Under the pieces are notes generated by a model. That model was not told the origin of the DNA. It ran no database searches and saw only the letters and a program-made list of their open reading frames with translations. Positions 8,144-10,175 of a stretch of 10,175 bases of DNA are shown piece after piece (the stretch's first letter is position 1; every line of letters starts with the position of its first letter). The position numbers and the translations under genes are program-made. The DNA lies in NCBI GenBank assembly GCA_028713595.1, contig JAQTNZ010000042.1:1-10175 (forward strand), given 5' to 3'. This DNA comes from Methylovulum sp. GTDB taxonomy: Bacteria; Pseudomonadota; Gammaproteobacteria; Methylococcales; Methylomonadaceae.

Positions 8144-8557
8144 TCAAGCCAACGTCACTTCAATATGTTTGCCCAACGCCTTGGCCGCCGCCTCCAACTG
8201 GTCGAGCCTGGCGGCAGGGTTCAAAGCAAAAAGGCGGTCAACCTGTGGGGTTTTCCACCCTAAGCGTTCCGCCAAATCAGCTTTACGGACACCTTGTGCC
8301 AACATTTCGCGGTACACGCCCAACTTGGCGCAGGTTAACGCTGATGGGCGCACCGTTGGCAAACCTACCCGCACCGAGGGTTCAGGCAAAGCTTTGCGGT
8401 CATCGACATAAAATGACAACGCGGTTTCCAACGCATCGACCGCATGGCGTAAGGCATCATCATCATCCTTGCCAAATGTGATGGCCTCAGGTACGTCTGG
8501 AAATGTCACCAATATCGAGCCATTATCAGGGGTCAAGACTACAGGGTAATCAAACAT
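8144..8557 (-). CDS. hicB: HicB antitoxin with C-terminal helix-turn-helix
   Basis: HicB neutralises the HicA mRNA interferase and usually represses the shared promoter. The 137 residues split into a partial RNase H-like HicB fold (about 1-60: YPVVLTPDNGSILVTFPDVPEAITFG, then an acidic stretch and the helix ALRHAVDALETALSFYVDD) and a DNA-binding domain (about 82-135) with the helix-turn-helix RKADLAERLGWKTPQVDRLF. This is the common two-domain architecture. The ATG at 8557 has a strong AAGGAG four bases upstream. That Shine-Dalgarno overlaps the hicA stop codon, so translation of the pair is likely coupled. It ends convergently with the lipoprotein gene. The family call is firm; actual toxin neutralisation is inferred. 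Confidence 0.92.
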   Translation of the reverse strand: MFDYPVVLTPDNGSILVTFPDVPEAITFGKDDDDALRHAVDALETALSFYVDDRKALPEPSVRVGLPTVRPSALTCAKLGVYREMLAQGVRKADLAERLGWKTPQVDRLFALNPAARLDQLEAAAKALGKHIEVTLA

Positions 8558-8565
8558 AACTCTCC

Positions 8566-8745
8566 TTATTTCAAACCAAGTTGGCGTTTAATGGCGGCCT
8601 CAAGGCCTTTACCAAGCTCCTCCGTGCCGTGCATCGGAAGAATTGACCGCTTGCCGTTCAGGAATATTTTCAAATGCGATCTTTTACCCTCCTGAAAGGT
8701 TGCGCCCTGTTGTTCCAGCCATTTTTTCATTTGTTTCGAGTTCAT
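8566..8745 (-). CDS. hicA: HicA-type mRNA interferase toxin
   Basis: A 59-residue toxin with a double-stranded-RNA-binding-like fold that cleaves mRNA when free of HicB. The N-terminal helix NSKQMKKWLEQQGA is followed by the strand block with catalytic His24 (KRSHLKIFLNGKRSILPMHG), then the final helix LGKGLEAAIKRQLGL. Length and motif order are standard, and the active-site His is present, so the toxin appears intact. I chose the ATG at 8745; an upstream TTG at 8790 would add 15 residues unlike the family and would span the likely promoter. No Shine-Dalgarno precedes the ATG. It lies eight bases upstream of hicB, in the usual toxin-first order. Confidence 0.92.
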   Translation of the reverse strand: MNSKQMKKWLEQQGATFQEGKRSHLKIFLNGKRSILPMHGTEELGKGLEAAIKRQLGLK

Positions 8746-8746
8746 C

Positions 8747-8780
8747 GTTAAAACTATAACAGAGCCGCTGTATTTTCTAA
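8747..8780 (-). promoter_or_regulatory. Probable hicAB promoter with overlapping operator-like dyad
   Basis: On the minus strand, TATAGT (8758-8753) is a five-of-six match to the -10 hexamer; TTAGAA (8780-8775), 16 bases upstream, is a poor -35. The -10 lies within an imperfect 14-base dyad (GTTA...TAAC, 8747-8760), a plausible place for HicB to bind. Start of transcription would fall within a few bases of the hicA ATG. Confidence 0.4.
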
Positions 8781-8902
8781 TAAAAAACAAACTACCGCTC
8801 TGACAAAACAGGTTAAGCGGCCTGTAAGGAGCCGAATGGGGCGGAGTGAAGTATGCCCTTATCGATATACCCCGTGTCTTTTGCTATGAGGGCAAAAAAC
8901 GC

Positions 8903-9760
8903 TTATTCCACTTCCGCCTTCCCCATCCCCGCAAACTCAAACAACAATTGCAGTTCCTTATCATTGATTTCATAAACGGCTCCGGTACGCAAAGAATCAG
9001 GCAGCACGACCGGCCCGTAGCGGACGCGCATCAGGCGGCTGACGATGGCGTTTTGCGATTCCCATAAGCGCCTGACCAAGCGGTTGCGGCCTTCAGTGAC
9101 GATGACGTTATACCATTTGTTCGCGCCTTCACCACCCGTATAATGGATTTGGTCAAATTTTGCCAAACCGTCTTCCAGATGTACGCCTTCTTGCAAGATC
9201 GCCAAGGTTTCATCGGCAACATGGCCTAAGATACGCACGGCATATTCACGCTCGACTTCGGTGGAAGGGTGCATCAAACGGTTTGCCAGTTCGCCGTTAT
9301 TGGTCAATAGCAGCAGGCCGGAGGTGTTGATGTCCAAGCGCCCGACCGCTATCCAACGGCCTACGGCCAAAAGCGGGAGGCGGCGGAAGACGATAGGGCG
9401 GCCTTCAGGATCGCGGCGGGTGACGACTTCACCGGTGGGCTTGTGGTAAAGCAACACGCGTGTGGGCGGTTCGGCAAATTTTTCCCAGTTGACGGTACGG
9501 TCATTGACTTGCAAATGATCGCCAGTATGCAGGCGCGTCCCTAGGGTGGCGGTGATGCCATTGATTTTTAGGCGGCCTTCAGTGATCCAGCGTTCAATTT
9601 CCCGGCGCGAGCCGATACCGCCACGGGCTAGGATTTTTTGGATACGTTCGCCTGATTCAGGATGCGGGGTGGCTTTCGCTACGGGTTTGGCGGCAGCTTT
9701 AGCAGGTGGCCGCGCCTTAGGGTGGGGACGCGAGCCTAAGCTTGAGGGTTTGTTTTTCAC
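8903..9760 (-). CDS. rluB: 23S rRNA pseudouridine synthase (RluB-type)
   Basis: RluB converts a uridine in helix 93 of 23S rRNA (U2605 in E. coli numbering) to pseudouridine. The 285 residues begin with a basic, Pro/Ala/Lys-rich tail (1-36), likely disordered and RNA-binding. An S4 domain follows (about 38-85: ERIQKILARGGIGSRREIE) and then the RsuA-family catalytic domain. The catalytic Asp143 is in GRLDINTSGLLLLTN. The later EGRNRLVRRLWE block (223-234) is also typical. RluB and RluE/RsuA are related, but the S4 domain plus position after scpB favours RluB. The start is GTG at 9760; an in-frame stop lies a short way upstream and no ATG intervenes. The Shine-Dalgarno is weak (TATAGG). It begins 33 bases after scpB stops, so they probably form one operon. 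Confidence 0.93.
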   Translation of the reverse strand: MKNKPSSLGSRPHPKARPPAKAAAKPVAKATPHPESGERIQKILARGGIGSRREIERWITEGRLKINGITATLGTRLHTGDHLQVNDRTVNWEKFAEPPTRVLLYHKPTGEVVTRRDPEGRPIVFRRLPLLAVGRWIAVGRLDINTSGLLLLTNNGELANRLMHPSTEVEREYAVRILGHVADETLAILQEGVHLEDGLAKFDQIHYTGGEGANKWYNVIVTEGRNRLVRRLWESQNAIVSRLMRVRYGPVVLPDSLRTGAVYEINDKELQLLFEFAGMGKAEVE

Positions 9761-9793
9761 GGTATAGAACCTATAGGGGTTGGGTGGGGGACA

Positions 9794-10175
9794 TCAATCA
9801 AGCGGCACGTTAGGCTTGGGGTTTTCAAGCACAGTGGCTGGCGGGGTTGACGTATCAAGAGCCTGCAACGCTTGCAGGGTCGGCAATTCATTTAAGGTGG
9901 ACAAATTAAAATAGTCCAAAAACTGTTTGGTCGTGCCGTACAAGGCAGGCCGCCCCGGCACTTCTTTATACGCCAAAATCCTGATCCATTCGCGCTCCAT
10001 CAAGGTTTGGATCATCCCCGTGCTGACGCTGACCCCACGGATGTCCTCAATATCGCCACGGGTGACGGGTTGCCGATAGGCAATAATCGCCAAGGTTTCC
10101 ATTAACGCCTTTGAGTATTTGGGTGGTTTTTCCTCAAATAACCGGGACACCCAACGCGACAAATCCGAGCGCACC
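9794..10175 (-). CDS. scpB: Segregation and condensation protein B, N-terminus outside window
   Basis: ScpB is the winged-helix kleisin-associated subunit of the Smc-ScpAB condensin complex, which organises and helps separate chromosomes. The visible 126-127 codons cover the C-terminal portion. They include the strongly conserved block KALMETLAIIAYRQPVTRGDIEDIRGV, then MEREWIRILAYKEVPGRPALYGTTKQFLDYF, the second winged helix. A short Pro/Thr-rich tail ends at the TGA at 9794-9796. The true start lies beyond base 10175; the GTG at 10174 is internal. The downstream neighbour is rluB at 33 bases, the common bacterial order, which supports both calls. Confidence 0.95.
   Translation of the reverse strand, partial: VRSDLSRWVSRLFEEKPPKYSKALMETLAIIAYRQPVTRGDIEDIRGVSVSTGMIQTLMEREWIRILAYKEVPGRPALYGTTKQFLDYFNLSTLNELPTLQALQALDTSTPPATVLENPKPNVPLD

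Noticed and set aside
8086..8481. Plus-strand ORFs 8086-8481 and 8094-8411
   Set aside because: Antisense to hicB, which has clear domains and a strong ribosome binding site.
8746..8790. N-terminal extension of HicA from a TTG
   Set aside because: HicA proteins start at the NSKQMKKWL helix; the extension covers the probable promoter.
8854..8894. Inverted repeat TGCCCTTAT / ATGAGGGCA after rluB as a terminator
   Set aside because: The loop is 23 bases and the run of six T on the minus strand precedes rather than follows the stem, so it cannot act as an intrinsic terminator of rluB.

Overview
The window reads as ordinary chromosome of a gammaproteobacterium. The indications are an scpB-rluB pair, a 674-residue LigA whose active-site lysine sits at the same position (115) as in E. 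coli, a YqhA-type UPF0114 protein, a class II fumarase, and an AmtB under what looks like NtrC/sigma-54 control. An order-level guess such as Methylococcales would be inference only; no methane-oxidation or other diagnostic gene is present.

Layout. Positions 1-5372 hold five genes on the minus strand. In transcription order they are an unrecognised 392-residue protein made of two copies of one domain (5372-4194), NAD+-dependent DNA ligase ligA (4088-2064), a UPF0114 membrane protein (2035-1523), a small glutaredoxin-like protein (1516-1268), and fumC, which runs off the left edge (1275-1, last roughly 35 codons missing). The last four are tightly packed (gap of 28 bp, gap of 6 bp, overlap of 8 bp) and probably share a transcript. 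Between the duplicated-domain gene and ligA lies a 76-bp interrupted palindrome that ends five bases from ligA's TTG start.

Positions 5373-5879 are a 507-base divergent control region. It holds two NtrC-type dyads, a good sigma-54 -24/-12 element facing amtB, a weaker one facing the duplicated-domain gene, and several palindromes, including a perfect 22-bp one in the amtB leader. amtB (5880-7271, plus strand) encodes an ammonium channel with a signal peptide. No glnK lies next to it in this window.

Positions 7272-7620 are non-coding, with a hairpin, a weak terminator candidate and a probable sigma-70 promoter. They lead to a small lipoprotein gene of unknown function (7621-8052, plus strand).

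Positions 8053-10175 return to the minus strand. A hicA-hicB toxin-antitoxin pair (8745-8144) lies downstream of rluB (9760-8903), which follows the truncated scpB (10175-9794).

Most of the content is housekeeping: TCA cycle, DNA ligation, rRNA modification, chromosome segregation and nitrogen uptake. The least explained items are the duplicated-domain protein, its possible nitrogen co-regulation with amtB, and the palindromic element at the ligA start.
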